Assembly: GCA_046704745.1 (NCBI GenBank)
Contig: JBJKRL010000139.1
Location: 1 to 64,000 of the forward strand
Direction of reading: 5' to 3'
DNA: 64,000 bases
Origin: CAWGGS01 sp046704745
Lineage (GTDB): Bacteria > Desulfobacterota > Desulfobulbia > Desulfobulbales > Desulfocapsaceae
In this document: one piece after another, positions 43,100-53,759 of the stretch
How the letters are laid out: the number at the start of each line of letters is the position of its first letter
Position numbering within the stretch: the stretch's first letter is position 1
The notes under the pieces: model-generated
Told to the model about the DNA's origin: nothing
Database searches by the model: none
The model's input: the letters and a program-made list of their open reading frames with translations, nothing else
Position numbers and translations under genes: made by a program

Positions 43100-44764
43100 A
43101 TGAAAATGACGATAGGAAAAAAACTTGGGGTGATTCTACTGGTGGTTGCCGTATTGCTTCCTATCTCCATTGTGATCAACTGGTATTACGGGGAAAAATC
43201 CATACAGATGGCCGAACAGACCAGGATCGAATCCTACCCATTTGCCATGAAGGCCAAGCAGATGCAGGTTGCCGTCATTCAGGTCCAGCAGTTTCTTTCG
43301 GATATTTCAGCTACAAGAGGAGCTAAAGGGTATGATGACGGTTTCGACAATGCCAAGGCGCAGGCGGAGAAGTTTACAAGTCTTTACAACGACTTCAACG
43401 CCATGTTTACCCGGGAAAACGACAGCAGGAATCTGGCGGCTCTGGCAAAGATGAAAAGCGATTTCGATGCCTATTATGAGATGGGCAAGAAGATGGCGGC
43501 TGTCTACATCAAGGACGGGCCGGACGAAGGGAATAAACTGATGGAGAAGTTCGATCCTCTGGCCGATCAGATCTCCAAAGAGGTAGACTCCTTCATCCAA
43601 GGCCAGGTCAATGAACTTGATTCCAATCTGAAAACAGTCTCATCCGATGTTCATTCAGCGAGAATGATGACAGTCTTAATGGGAATTATCATATTAGTTG
43701 TTATCGTTTTGATGACCCTTGCCACCACCAGCGGGATAAGAAAGAATGTGGTCAAAATATCCGGTTTTGTCGAAGGCATGGCAAAGGGGGATTTTGCCTC
43801 CAAATTGGTTATTAAGAGCGGGGACGAACTCGGACAGATCGCAGGTCAGCTCAATGCCATGAAACAGCAGGTGGCAAATGTTCTCAAAGAGATATTAGGC
43901 AGCAACGAACTGATGACCGCATCTTCACAGGAGCTGTCTGCTATTTCCAAGCAGATGCTGGCAGGAGCCGAGCAGACATCATCACGATCCAATACCGTGG
44001 CCACCGCCGCCCAGGAGATGAGTGCCAATATGTCATCAGTGGCCGCAGCCACCGAACAGGCCTCAACCAATGTCTCAATGGTCGCCACGGCCACCGAAGA
44101 GATGACCGCTACCATAAACGAAATCTCACAGAATACCGAGAAGACCCGTTCCATCAGCGAGGAAGCGGTGGTCAAATCCAAATCCGCTTCACAGAAGATA
44201 AACGATCTCGGTGCGGCAGCGCAGGAGGTTGGCAAGGTAACCGAGACCATTACCGAGATCTCCGAGCAGACTAATCTTTTGGCCTTGAATGCGACCATTG
44301 AGGCGGCCCGGGCCGGAGAGGCGGGAAAAGGCTTTGCCGTAGTTGCCAATGAGATTAAGGAACTGGCCAAGCAGACAGCCGGCGCAACGCTGGAGATAAA
44401 ACAAAAGATAGAGGGGATTCAAGGAACGACGGCCGGCACGGTTGAAGAAATTGAAGGGATATCCAAGATCATTGTTGAGGTCAATGATATGGTGGCAATC
44501 ATTGCAACCGCTGTTGAAGAACAGTCGGTAACAACAAAAGAGATTGCCTCAAACGTCAGCCAAGCCTCGATGGGTATTCAAGAGGTTACCGAAAACGTGG
44601 CGCAGAGTTCGACGGTATCCGAAGAGATAGCCCGAGATATTGCCGGGGTAAATCAATCGGCCAAAGAGATTTCAGTCAACAGTGCCAATGTTGACTCCAA
44701 TGTGGTCAAACTTAACGAAATGGCAGCAAGGTTACGAGAAATTGTTGCCAAATTCAGAGTATGA
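43100..44764 (+). CDS. Methyl-accepting chemotaxis protein
   Basis: A 554-residue chemoreceptor. TM1 (about 10-28) and TM2 (about 190-210) bracket a helical periplasmic sensor domain of about 160 residues; a HAMP domain follows, then the signalling domain with the hairpin-tip sequence LLALNATIEAARAGEAGKGF near residue 400. There is no C-terminal CheR-binding pentapeptide. ATG 43100 follows GGAGG. The gene stands alone; no che genes adjoin, so it couples to chemotaxis proteins elsewhere. Its ligand is unknown. Confidence 0.94.
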   Translation: MKMTIGKKLGVILLVVAVLLPISIVINWYYGEKSIQMAEQTRIESYPFAMKAKQMQVAVIQVQQFLSDISATRGAKGYDDGFDNAKAQAEKFTSLYNDFNAMFTRENDSRNLAALAKMKSDFDAYYEMGKKMAAVYIKDGPDEGNKLMEKFDPLADQISKEVDSFIQGQVNELDSNLKTVSSDVHSARMMTVLMGIIILVVIVLMTLATTSGIRKNVVKISGFVEGMAKGDFASKLVIKSGDELGQIAGQLNAMKQQVANVLKEILGSNELMTASSQELSAISKQMLAGAEQTSSRSNTVATAAQEMSANMSSVAAATEQASTNVSMVATATEEMTATINEISQNTEKTRSISEEAVVKSKSASQKINDLGAAAQEVGKVTETITEISEQTNLLALNATIEAARAGEAGKGFAVVANEIKELAKQTAGATLEIKQKIEGIQGTTAGTVEEIEGISKIIVEVNDMVAIIATAVEEQSVTTKEIASNVSQASMGIQEVTENVAQSSTVSEEIARDIAGVNQSAKEISVNSANVDSNVVKLNEMAARLREIVAKFRV

Positions 44765-44794
44765 CAGGTGCGGACGTCCTATCCGCAGCCATCC

Positions 44795-44833
44795 GGGCCT
44801 CATGGGGAACGCCTTCGGGCCCCCACGAGGCCC
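44795..44833 (+). terminator. GC-rich hairpin after the chemoreceptor gene
   Basis: GGGCCTCATGGGG and CCCCACGAGGCCC form a 13-bp stem with one mismatch, 30 bp after the stop codon. No T-run follows, so its use as a terminator is uncertain. The remaining bases to 45092 show nothing. Confidence 0.5.
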
Positions 44834-45092
44834 CTTCCAGTGATGACTTCCACCTCCCGGGTTTTAGAAAAGTATACATAAGTCGAATGAACCTGAATTT
44901 TTTCCATATAATTCAGGGGGTATTTTCAATTCATTTCTGGATTCCCTCGAGTGTTTTTGCCATAATAAGAGTACCTCTTGCAGGGGGAAGTTGAAGTTTT
45001 CCTCTCTTGCTCCTGCTGGAAGAAAATATTGTCTGATCCCATATCTGTCCTGAGCTATTTATATTTTTTTATTTCTTCATGGTGGGTTACAG

Positions 45093-48000
45093 ATGGAAAG
45101 ATGTGTCAGAGGTAATCGATTGATGCTTCACCTTTCCATACGGTATTGTATCGTCGCTCTTCTTCTTTGCCTTGTCTCAATGATTTTCCTCCGGATCGAT
45201 GCCTATGGTCAGGAGAAAAAACAGATCCTCGTTCTTCACTCGTATAATAAGGGTCTTGATTGGACCGATAATGAGGATAGTGGCATTATGACTGCCCTGT
45301 CACCCTATCTGGATACCATCGAGGTCCATACCGAATTCATGGATACCAAAAGGATCCCTGTTAACGATTTTGCCCCCGATTTTCTTCATTACCTTGAAAA
45401 GAAATATGGAAAAACAAAGTTTCAATGCATTATCACTACCGATGATGATGCATTCAACTTCATGCGCCGGAATCGACAGGTCCTTTTTCCTGGTGTTCCG
45501 ATAGTGTTCTGCGGTGTCAATTATCTTAGTGATTCTGATACGCTAACCAGTCATGACTTGATTACCGGAGTCGTCGAGGACTTTGATATACCTGCAACCC
45601 TTCAGGCAGCTTTGCGGCTTGAGCCTGAAACGAAAAAGGTTGTCATCATCAATGATCGTACCACCACCGGCAGTGCCAACCGAAAAATCATTGACGGCAT
45701 TATTCCCTCTTTCAAATCCCGGTTGAAATTTGAGTTTTTTGAAGATCTCAGCATGCCCGAACTGTTACAGAAGGTTCGAGCACTGGGGCAGGGAACCGTC
45801 ATTTTGCTGATGACGTTCAACAGGGATACAACCGGCCATGATTTTGATTACAACCAAAGCATTTCCCTGATATCCAAGGCAGCAAAAGTGCCGATTTACG
45901 GGGTTTGGAGATTTTATCTCGGAAAAGGCATTGTCGGCGGAATGTTGACAAGCGGCAGGATTCAAGGAGAAATAGCGGCAAAAATGGCCTTGCGTATTCT
46001 TGCAGGAGAACCAGCTGGAAATATTGCAATAATTAAAAAGAGTCCCAATCGGTTTATGTTTGATTTCAGGCAGCTTAAGCGCTTTGATATTCCGGTTTCC
46101 CGCCTACCGAAGAGTTCGTTGGTGATTAATACGCCGCAGACTTTTTATCAGCTCCATCCCCAGTTATTTTACGCTGGAATTGCGGCGTTTGCCAGCCTGG
46201 TGCTCATTATAATCCTGCTCCTCGGACGGATGAAGGAGCGGAGACTGTCATTGGATGAGCTGGGAAAAGCCCATCGGCAAAATGTGACTATTTTGGAAAG
46301 TATTGCCGACGGTTTCGTGACCTTTGACCAAGAATTTCGTTTTACCTATATAAACAATGAGGCCGAAAAAATTCTTGGCCGGAATCGGGATGATCTTTTG
46401 GGAAGAGAATATGGGGAGGTTCCCCTTTTTTCTGTGGGAAGCCCTATCGACAGTCTCTTCCGGCAGGTGATGGAGACGCGGGAAGCCGGAGAATTGGAGT
46501 ACCTTCACAGTCTGGCGGATCGTGGTGAAAATCAATGGATCGCTTTTAAAGCCTATCCTGCTGAAGATGGCGGTATTTCAGTATATTTCAGGGATATTAC
46601 CGAGAGAAAAAAAGCCGATGAAGAACTCATCCGTCTTGCGACGGCCATTGAACAGTCAGCGGAGGCAGTATTTATAACCGATACGAATTGGATAATCCGT
46701 TATGTCAACCCCGCTTTTGAGCATATGAGCGGTTATGGAAGAAATGACATTATCGGCAGACACACCAGCATACTGAAAAGCGATGCCCATGATTCGGCAT
46801 TTTATCGACGGATCCGTGAGACGTTGAAAGCCGGGAAGGTATGGTCGGGCCGGATAACCAGCCGGAAAAAGGATGGTTCGGTCTTCGAGTCCGAGGCCAC
46901 TGACTCCCCGGTTCGCGATGCCACGGGCACTATCATTAACTACGTAGGCGTTTCACGGGATATAACGGTTGAAATGCGGCTTGAAAAAGAGTTGCGCCAG
47001 GCCCAGAAGATGGAGGCGATAGGCACCTTGGCCGGTGGTATTGCTCATGACTTCAATAACATACTCTCAATAATAATCGGATTTACCGAGATGGCCAAAA
47101 TGAAGTTGCCGGAATCGGATCCCATCAGTGAGAATCTGCAGAGGGTGCTTGATGCCGGTGGCAGAGCCACGGAATTGGTCAAACAGATACTCACCTTCAG
47201 CCGTTGGAAGGAACAGGAGAAAAAACCTGTTCAGATTGCCTCTTTTGTCAAAGAAGCACTGAAGCTGATGCGGCCGCTTATACCATCTACCATAGAAATC
47301 CGCCGGGAGATTTTGGTAGCGCCTGAACAAACAATTGTCCTGATGGACCCGACGGAGATCCATCAGGTTTTGATGAACCTTTGTACCAACGCCTCCCATG
47401 CCATGCGGGAAAAGGGAGGCATACTCAGTGTCAGAGTGATGGATCTTGAGGCTGATCATGTCCTTGTTTCCAGACACTTGGATCTGGAAATAGGCTCGTA
47501 TATCTGTCTTTCCGTAAGCGATACCGGTATTGGAATGGATGCGGCAACCTTAGAGAGGATTTTCGACCCCTATTTTACCACCAAAGAACTGGGTGTTGGC
47601 ACCGGTTTGGGATTGCCGGTCGTTCAGGGCATCGTCAAAGGTCATCACGGTGGAATCTCGGTTTACAGCGAGCCCGGGAAAGGAACGACATTCAATGTCT
47701 ATCTCCCGCGAATTGAAGGCGGTGGGCTTACATCAGACACCAAACGGGAGGTTTTTCCGCCGGGTAGCGAACGGATACTTTTTCTTGATGATGAAAAACA
47801 GATGGCAGAGCTTGGAGCAGAGATGCTTACCCCCTTCGGCTACAAAGTGACGGCCATGACAAGCAGCCGGGAGGCCCTGGAGATGTTCAGAGCTAATTCC
47901 GGTGCCTTTGATCTGATAATAACCGATATGACCATGCCTGTTGTAACCGGTAAGCAATTTGCCATGGAGGCCAAAGCCCTCCGACCGAAACTTCCGGTAA

Positions 48001-48131
48001 TTCTCTGCACGGGCTTCAGTGAATTAATAAATGAAATCAAGGCAAGGGAATCCGGCATAGATGCTTTTTTGATGAAACCCTATTCAACGAATGATCTTAT
48101 GAGAACAATACGCAGGGTTCTGGGAAAATGA
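45093..48131 (+). CDS. Hybrid histidine kinase with periplasmic ABC-substrate-binding-like sensor, PAS domains and receiver
   Basis: A 1012-residue protein. A signal/anchor segment (about 15-38) is followed by a periplasmic region (about 45-330) of the ABC-substrate-binding type (KKQILVLHSYNKGLDWTD). TM2 is at about 355-380. Two PAS domains (about 395-505, 515-630), a HisKA box GGIAHDFNNIL (His near 655), an ATPase domain (DTGIGMDAA, GVGTGLGLPV) and a receiver (Asp in IITDMTMPVVTG) complete it. The start could be ATG 45123, which has GAGG in front, rather than ATG 45093. It is probably a two-component sensor; no partner regulator adjoins. Confidence 0.9.
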   Translation: MERCVRGNRLMLHLSIRYCIVALLLCLVSMIFLRIDAYGQEKKQILVLHSYNKGLDWTDNEDSGIMTALSPYLDTIEVHTEFMDTKRIPVNDFAPDFLHYLEKKYGKTKFQCIITTDDDAFNFMRRNRQVLFPGVPIVFCGVNYLSDSDTLTSHDLITGVVEDFDIPATLQAALRLEPETKKVVIINDRTTTGSANRKIIDGIIPSFKSRLKFEFFEDLSMPELLQKVRALGQGTVILLMTFNRDTTGHDFDYNQSISLISKAAKVPIYGVWRFYLGKGIVGGMLTSGRIQGEIAAKMALRILAGEPAGNIAIIKKSPNRFMFDFRQLKRFDIPVSRLPKSSLVINTPQTFYQLHPQLFYAGIAAFASLVLIIILLLGRMKERRLSLDELGKAHRQNVTILESIADGFVTFDQEFRFTYINNEAEKILGRNRDDLLGREYGEVPLFSVGSPIDSLFRQVMETREAGELEYLHSLADRGENQWIAFKAYPAEDGGISVYFRDITERKKADEELIRLATAIEQSAEAVFITDTNWIIRYVNPAFEHMSGYGRNDIIGRHTSILKSDAHDSAFYRRIRETLKAGKVWSGRITSRKKDGSVFESEATDSPVRDATGTIINYVGVSRDITVEMRLEKELRQAQKMEAIGTLAGGIAHDFNNILSIIIGFTEMAKMKLPESDPISENLQRVLDAGGRATELVKQILTFSRWKEQEKKPVQIASFVKEALKLMRPLIPSTIEIRREILVAPEQTIVLMDPTEIHQVLMNLCTNASHAMREKGGILSVRVMDLEADHVLVSRHLDLEIGSYICLSVSDTGIGMDAATLERIFDPYFTTKELGVGTGLGLPVVQGIVKGHHGGISVYSEPGKGTTFNVYLPRIEGGGLTSDTKREVFPPGSERILFLDDEKQMAELGAEMLTPFGYKVTAMTSSREALEMFRANSGAFDLIITDMTMPVVTGKQFAMEAKALRPKLPVILCTGFSELINEIKARESGIDAFLMKPYSTNDLMRTIRRVLGK

Positions 48132-48415
48132 TCTGTGCCCGCCTGCAAGCAGTGGTGGAAAGGCAATGAGGCCGCAGGGCAACGGCCGGAAGCGACAAAC
48201 TTCACCGGCTTGTTTCTTTCAGTTTTTCAAAAGTAGGCGGAATCCGTATGCACCGGAATTAAAGTCGTCAGCGTATTTACTTTGGGGTAGATGGGGGTAT
48301 ACAATAGAGAACGTTAAGCAGGTTCTCTATCGAAATTCAACAAGTTGCAGGAAAGAGTGTCCTCGTCTGATAAAAACGCAGTTACGTAGGGGGCTCTCAG
48401 GAAAAGGAATTTTTC

Positions 48416-51400
48416 ATGGTTCAACAGGTAGTTTCCAAACGTCTTCCCTCCCGTCTTGCCTCGCTTTGCTCCTTTCTTACATTGGGTTTGGGGGCCTTTG
48501 CTTTAATCGGATGGGTTTCTGCTATACCATGGCTCACAGCGCTTTGGCCTGGCGGCATACCCATGGCTCCGAGTACTGCCCTGTTATTTTTACTGCTTGG
48601 GGCCTCAGGCTGGACACTAACCTATTTTTCAAAGAATTCACCGGTTTTTATATTCTGCAGTTTACTATCATGGCTTGCAACTCTTCTTGCCCTGGTTCTC
48701 CTCGTCGTATCGAGTCTTGGTATTCATTCTCAAGCTGAATATCTGGGAATGGATATCTCAGGTGTTGTGGGCGGGGCACCGATCGGGCATATGTCACCCT
48801 TGACGGCGCTGTGTTTTGTAATTGTCGGAGCCTCTCTTCTGCTTCAATACTATGACGGCAAGCGTCTGATTCCATCTTTTTTTCTGGCAAGTACCTCTTT
48901 TCTCGTCAGTTTGGTTCTGATAATAGGGTATCTTGTCGGGGCGCCGCTACTTTACGGAACCGGAATCATACCCCCAGCCATGACCACTTCCCTTGCCTTT
49001 TTCATGCTCAGCATTGCGCTCCTTTGTCTTGCCGGGATGCAAATCTGGCGGCATGATTCCCTGTACGATGATTCATCCGCCCAGGCCACAGTTGTCCTTT
49101 TTCTGGTCTTTGTTCTCGTTGTAACAGTTATATTATCAGCCGGTTATCTTTACTCTAGCAATCTAAAACAGCATTTTCACAGGCAGGCGGAGGCCGATCT
49201 TGCAGCGATTGCCGACCTAAAAATCAGCGACTTACAGCAGTGGCGCCGGGAGCGCTTACGGGACGCCTCACTCTTTTATAAAAATAGTGTCTTTTCCAGT
49301 CTGGTATCCCGATTTCTTGCCGATCCGAAAAACCAAAAGGATCATGATCAGCTTCAAAACTGGCTACAAAACTTTCAAGGGAATTCCGCCTATGACAGAG
49401 TCTCCTTAATAGATTCACAAGGTGTGGTACGAATATCTATTCCCGATAACAGGGAGCCAGAAGAGAACGGAAAAGAAAAAGATTATAACCAGATACTGCA
49501 GTCACGGCTAATTTCCATCATTGATTTTCATCGGGATCCTCCCAACCGAAAACTTCATATGGATATCGCTGTTCCTCTCCTTATCGGGCCGGGATGGGAA
49601 AAGGCCATGGGAATACTCATTTTCCATATAGATCCCGAACGGTATTTATACCCTCTGATTCGGCGCTGGCCGATACCAAGCCGGACGGCGGAAACCTTTC
49701 TTGTCCGTAGGGAGGGCAAAGATGTTCTGTATCTCAATGACCTGCGATTTAAAGAGGAAACCGCGCTTTCCTTGCATTTCCCGTTAACCAGGACCAGTTT
49801 GCCGGCCGTCATGGCAGTTTTGGGCAAAAAGGGAATCGTCCGGGGGAGCGACTATCGCAATATGCCGGTTCTGGCTGCGTTACGGAACGTTCCCGCTTCA
49901 CCATGGTTTCTCGTAGCCAAAATGGATTTGGATGAAGTCAATCAGCCTCTGTATCAACGCCTGCTCTGGATAACGGGATTGATCGGCACCTTGCTGTTCG
50001 GATCAGCAGCGGTCATTGCCTTGGTTTGGAGAAACCAACGGGCTCAATTCTATCGTCTCAGATATGTGGCGGCAAAGGCGGCGGAAGATTCGGAAAAGAG
50101 GCTGGCGACCATATTCGAGAGCGCCAAAGACGGAATCATGGTGGCGGATGCCGAGAGCAAACGGTTTGTTGCCGCCAATAGAGCCATCGGTGAGATGCTG
50201 GGCTACAGTCATGAAGAGCTGATGTCCATGGGGGTTGAGGATATTCACCCAAAGAAAGACCTGCCGGCGATTGTTGAAAAATTTCAACGTCAGGCTCTTG
50301 GTGAGATATCCGTTGCCATAGCTATGCCGATGAAACGCAAGGACGGCTCGATCTTTTATGCCGACATTAATACCACCCCGATTGATTTCGGCGGGCGGGA
50401 CTGTCTCCTGGGAACCTTCCGGGATATTACGGAGAGAATAAAGGCAGAGGCTCGTATTGAACATTTGAACAGGGTTCTACGGGCGATTCGCAACATCAAC
50501 CAGCTGATCGTTAGGGTCCGAACGGCGGAGGAGTTGAGAAAAAGTGCCTGTGACCTCCTGGTAGGCCACGGAAGCTATGTCAGTGCCTTAATCATCCTGA
50601 CCGATCAAAAAGGAAGACCGGTGAGTCACACGGAAACAGGCGTTGGAGAGGGATTTCAACTGCTTGTTGAGCAGATGGAACAAGGGGAATTGCCTCCCTG
50701 CTGTAAAGCCGCCGATGCAGTGGACGGTGTCCGCTTAATCAGGGAGCAGGACAATGTTTGTCAGTCATGTCTCATTGCCGATGGCTGTCAATCGCAGCAA
50801 AAGATGTCCATTCGTCTCATGCATCAGGGAATAATGTTCGGGTATCTCTCGGTCAGCCTGCACCAGGATGTTGCCATGGATGAAGAAGAAGAAAGGCTCT
50901 TTATTGAACTGGCCGGAGATTTGGCCTATTCGCTTCATAATATGGAAATGGCGAAGGCAATGCAGGCGGTTGAGCAGGAGACAAAACAACTTGAAGCCCA
51001 ACTTTTCCAAGCGCAAAAGATGGAGGCCGTGGGGCAATTGGCTGGTGGTGTGGCTCATGATTTTAACAATCTCCTGACCATAATTCTTGGCTATTCCCAA
51101 ATGTTGGGTGAAGAGGCAGGAGAGGATGCATCCTTTAAGGAGGGAGCCCAAGAGATTCATGGAGCAGCCGTCCGGGCACGAAATTTGACCCGGCAATTGC
51201 TTGCCTTCAGCCGCAAACAGATGCTGGAGATGCGGACCGTCGATGTTAATAAGGTCATCGGCGGCTTTGCAAGTCTTATCAAGCGAACAATTGGCGAGGA
51301 CATCCGTATGGATGTCGTCTTGTCTTCGAAACCGGCCTGGGTTAAGGCCGATATCTCCCAACTGGAACAGATCTTGATGAATCTGGCGGTCAATGCCCGG

Positions 51401-52138
51401 GATGCAATGCCCGACGGCGGCGTCCTGACCATTGAAATCGCCCATGCCGATCTGGATGAATCGTATGTGGCAAGCAAGCTGGGAGCTATCCCCGGGCCCC
51501 ATGTCATGATCAGCATCAGCGATAACGGCATCGGTATGGATCATCCAACCATGGAAAAGATATTTGAGCCGTTTTATACGACGAAACCTGTCGGACACGG
51601 CACAGGTCTCGGACTTGCAACCGTCTATGGCGTGGTCAAGCAGCATGGGGGCAATATCTGGGTCTACAGTGAGCCGGATCAAGGAACGACATTCAAGATC
51701 TATCTTCCTGCTGCTGATGAGCAAATTGAAGAAGAAGAGGAGTCGGTTGAAACACAGATTGCCCCTCAAGGGGAAGTGTCCGTTCTGGTGGTTGAAGATG
51801 AACCTTCTCTCATGAAATTGGCCTGCCGGGTTTTGACCAGAGGCGGGTATCAAGTTTTTGAGGCGGGGGATGTGGATGATGCGGTGGAAATCGCCAGGAT
51901 GTCGGAAACACCTATTCAGCTTTTATTGACTGATGTCATCATGCCCAAGATGAAAGGGACTGAAGTTTTCAGCAGGGTCAAAGAATATCATCCCGGGATC
52001 AAAGTCCTTTATATGTCTGGGTATACCGAGAACGTCATCGCCCGCCAGGGAATAATAAAAGAAGGAATTCGATTTCTGCAAAAACCTTTTTCCGCAAAAT
52101 CCTTATTGGAGAAAGTCTCGGGAGTCCTGAAAGGATAA
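48416..52138 (+). CDS. Giant hybrid histidine kinase with multi-helix N-terminus, PAS, GAF and receiver
   Basis: A 1240-residue membrane sensor. Six to seven hydrophobic helices fill residues 15-245, a MASE-like input region. A periplasmic segment (about 250-520, Cache-like) is followed by a TM helix (about 525-545), PAS (about 560-680), GAF-like (about 690-830) and the kinase core with GGVAHDFNNLL, DNGIGMDH and GHGTGLGLAT. A C-terminal receiver has VLVVEDEPS, Asp in LLTDVIMPKMKG and QKPFS. ATG 48416 has AAAGGAA in front. Its end is 4 bp from the end of the convergent efflux gene. Confidence 0.9.
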   Translation: MVQQVVSKRLPSRLASLCSFLTLGLGAFALIGWVSAIPWLTALWPGGIPMAPSTALLFLLLGASGWTLTYFSKNSPVFIFCSLLSWLATLLALVLLVVSSLGIHSQAEYLGMDISGVVGGAPIGHMSPLTALCFVIVGASLLLQYYDGKRLIPSFFLASTSFLVSLVLIIGYLVGAPLLYGTGIIPPAMTTSLAFFMLSIALLCLAGMQIWRHDSLYDDSSAQATVVLFLVFVLVVTVILSAGYLYSSNLKQHFHRQAEADLAAIADLKISDLQQWRRERLRDASLFYKNSVFSSLVSRFLADPKNQKDHDQLQNWLQNFQGNSAYDRVSLIDSQGVVRISIPDNREPEENGKEKDYNQILQSRLISIIDFHRDPPNRKLHMDIAVPLLIGPGWEKAMGILIFHIDPERYLYPLIRRWPIPSRTAETFLVRREGKDVLYLNDLRFKEETALSLHFPLTRTSLPAVMAVLGKKGIVRGSDYRNMPVLAALRNVPASPWFLVAKMDLDEVNQPLYQRLLWITGLIGTLLFGSAAVIALVWRNQRAQFYRLRYVAAKAAEDSEKRLATIFESAKDGIMVADAESKRFVAANRAIGEMLGYSHEELMSMGVEDIHPKKDLPAIVEKFQRQALGEISVAIAMPMKRKDGSIFYADINTTPIDFGGRDCLLGTFRDITERIKAEARIEHLNRVLRAIRNINQLIVRVRTAEELRKSACDLLVGHGSYVSALIILTDQKGRPVSHTETGVGEGFQLLVEQMEQGELPPCCKAADAVDGVRLIREQDNVCQSCLIADGCQSQQKMSIRLMHQGIMFGYLSVSLHQDVAMDEEEERLFIELAGDLAYSLHNMEMAKAMQAVEQETKQLEAQLFQAQKMEAVGQLAGGVAHDFNNLLTIILGYSQMLGEEAGEDASFKEGAQEIHGAAVRARNLTRQLLAFSRKQMLEMRTVDVNKVIGGFASLIKRTIGEDIRMDVVLSSKPAWVKADISQLEQILMNLAVNARDAMPDGGVLTIEIAHADLDESYVASKLGAIPGPHVMISISDNGIGMDHPTMEKIFEPFYTTKPVGHGTGLGLATVYGVVKQHGGNIWVYSEPDQGTTFKIYLPAADEQIEEEEESVETQIAPQGEVSVLVVEDEPSLMKLACRVLTRGGYQVFEAGDVDDAVEIARMSETPIQLLLTDVIMPKMKGTEVFSRVKEYHPGIKVLYMSGYTENVIARQGIIKEGIRFLQKPFSAKSLLEKVSGVLKG

Positions 52139-52142
52139 AGGA

Positions 52143-53759
52143 TCAGGATGATCGTACTCTCCCGTCTGGGGAGAGCCCACCAGCGTTTTGAGGCACCGTT
52201 GCCTTCTTTCTTGCGTTGATCAATAACAAAATAAGAAAAAAACTGCCCATGGCCCCGAAAATAAAGGTCTGGCGAAAGGTGTCCTGAAAGGCCAGGCTCA
52301 GGGCCTTCAGCTGCTGGACCTGGACCAGGAGAAGATGGCCTTTAGCCTGGGCCAGCGGCGTAGACATCAGGGGCTTGAGCATATCGGTGGCATGGTCGAT
52401 AAAGTGTTGTACATAATGGGTATTCTGTAACGAGGCAATACCTTCGTAATGAATTGCCTGATGCATTTCCAGGGTATTTGTGGCAATGGCTGTTCCCAGA
52501 GAGCCACCCAGGAACCTGAGGTAATGCATGAGACTCACCCCCTGGGCGGTCTTTTCTTTCAAAGGACCGATGGCCATGGCTGTGACCGGGGCAAAAAAGG
52601 AGCCCAGGGAGATGCCCAAGGGAATAGTCAGGACGGCTGCCTTGACTGACGGCGTATAATAATCAAGTGACGGGATCAGGTAGTAACTGGTGATGAGGTA
52701 GATGATGGTGCTGACGACAACGACCCTGGGCGGGCCGAAGCGGTCGCTTAAAATTCCCGCCATGGGCGACAGGATGGCGATGAAGATAGCAAACGCCAGC
52801 ATGTGGATGCCGGTATCGAAGGTGGTCAGATGCTTTAAGGTCTCGTAGTAGAGAGGCAGGAGATAAAAAAGCTGATAGATGGACAGCCCCAGGACCAGAA
52901 AATAGAAGCCCATGGAAAAGGTGTAGCGCAAATCCTTGAAGATCTCCCAGTCGATGAGTTTGTGGTCGCTGAACATTTCGGTAAGCAAATACAGAATAAA
53001 GGACATGGCAGCCCCGAACCCGAGCAGGACGATCACTTCGGATTGCCCCCAGCCCAGCTGCTGCCCTTTTGAGAGCAGGATCAGCAACATGACGGTGCAG
53101 GAACCGATAAAAAAATAACTGACAAAGTTGAATTTCAACTGCTGTCGGTGCTTGATGAAGATCGGCAGGAAGATGGCGCCGGCCAGAAAATTCAGGATCC
53201 CTGTGGGAAGATTGATAAAAAAGACCCAGCGCCAGCTGAGATGCTGGGTGATATAGCCGCCTATGGTCGGTCCGAGCGACGGGGCGAAGCTCACCCCCAT
53301 GGCATAGATTCCCATGGCCAGGCCGTGCTTTTCCGGCGGGTAGATTGAAAAGAGCATGGTCTGAGCACTGGCCATGATAAAGGCCTCTCCAAGCCCCTGA
53401 AAGATCCGGGAACCGATCATATCCGGGAGGGTCTGGGCCAGGCCGCAGAGGGCGCTTGCTGTAGTGAAGAGCAGCAGGCCTGAGAGAAAGAGCCATTTCA
53501 GGCCGATGACGCGGCCGAGGTTGTGGGTCAGCAAGAGCCCCACTGCCGCTGCGGTCATATAGGCAGTGATTGTCCACTGGATCCCGTACAGATCGGTGGA
53601 GAGCGGCCCCATCATCTTGGGGATGACCACATCCACAACCGTGGTGTCCAGGATGGCCATAAAGGCGCCGGTCATGATGATCACGGTCAGCAGGGTACGT
53701 TGGACCGTGGTCAGGGTGGCATGGAGGGGAGGGTCGTTGCCGTTTGAGGGCATGGTCAT
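52143..53759 (-). CDS. EmrB/QacA-type MFS drug exporter
   Basis: A 538-residue permease with about 14 hydrophobic helices. The DHA2 family motif near the N-terminus (LDTTVVDVVIPKM) and the motif-C region (GPTIGGYITQHLSWRWVFFINLP) are typical of EmrB. Its start overlaps the end of the HlyD-type gene (ATGA at 53756-53759), so the two are made together as a tripartite-type pump. An outer-membrane TolC partner must lie elsewhere. Confidence 0.93.
   Translation of the reverse strand: MTMPSNGNDPPLHATLTTVQRTLLTVIIMTGAFMAILDTTVVDVVIPKMMGPLSTDLYGIQWTITAYMTAAAVGLLLTHNLGRVIGLKWLFLSGLLLFTTASALCGLAQTLPDMIGSRIFQGLGEAFIMASAQTMLFSIYPPEKHGLAMGIYAMGVSFAPSLGPTIGGYITQHLSWRWVFFINLPTGILNFLAGAIFLPIFIKHRQQLKFNFVSYFFIGSCTVMLLILLSKGQQLGWGQSEVIVLLGFGAAMSFILYLLTEMFSDHKLIDWEIFKDLRYTFSMGFYFLVLGLSIYQLFYLLPLYYETLKHLTTFDTGIHMLAFAIFIAILSPMAGILSDRFGPPRVVVVSTIIYLITSYYLIPSLDYYTPSVKAAVLTIPLGISLGSFFAPVTAMAIGPLKEKTAQGVSLMHYLRFLGGSLGTAIATNTLEMHQAIHYEGIASLQNTHYVQHFIDHATDMLKPLMSTPLAQAKGHLLLVQVQQLKALSLAFQDTFRQTFIFGAMGSFFLILLLINARKKATVPQNAGGLSPDGRVRSS

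Noticed and set aside
44761..44994. A 77-residue frame overlapping the chemoreceptor stop.
   Set aside because: It contains the GC-rich hairpin and has no family resemblance or ribosome site.
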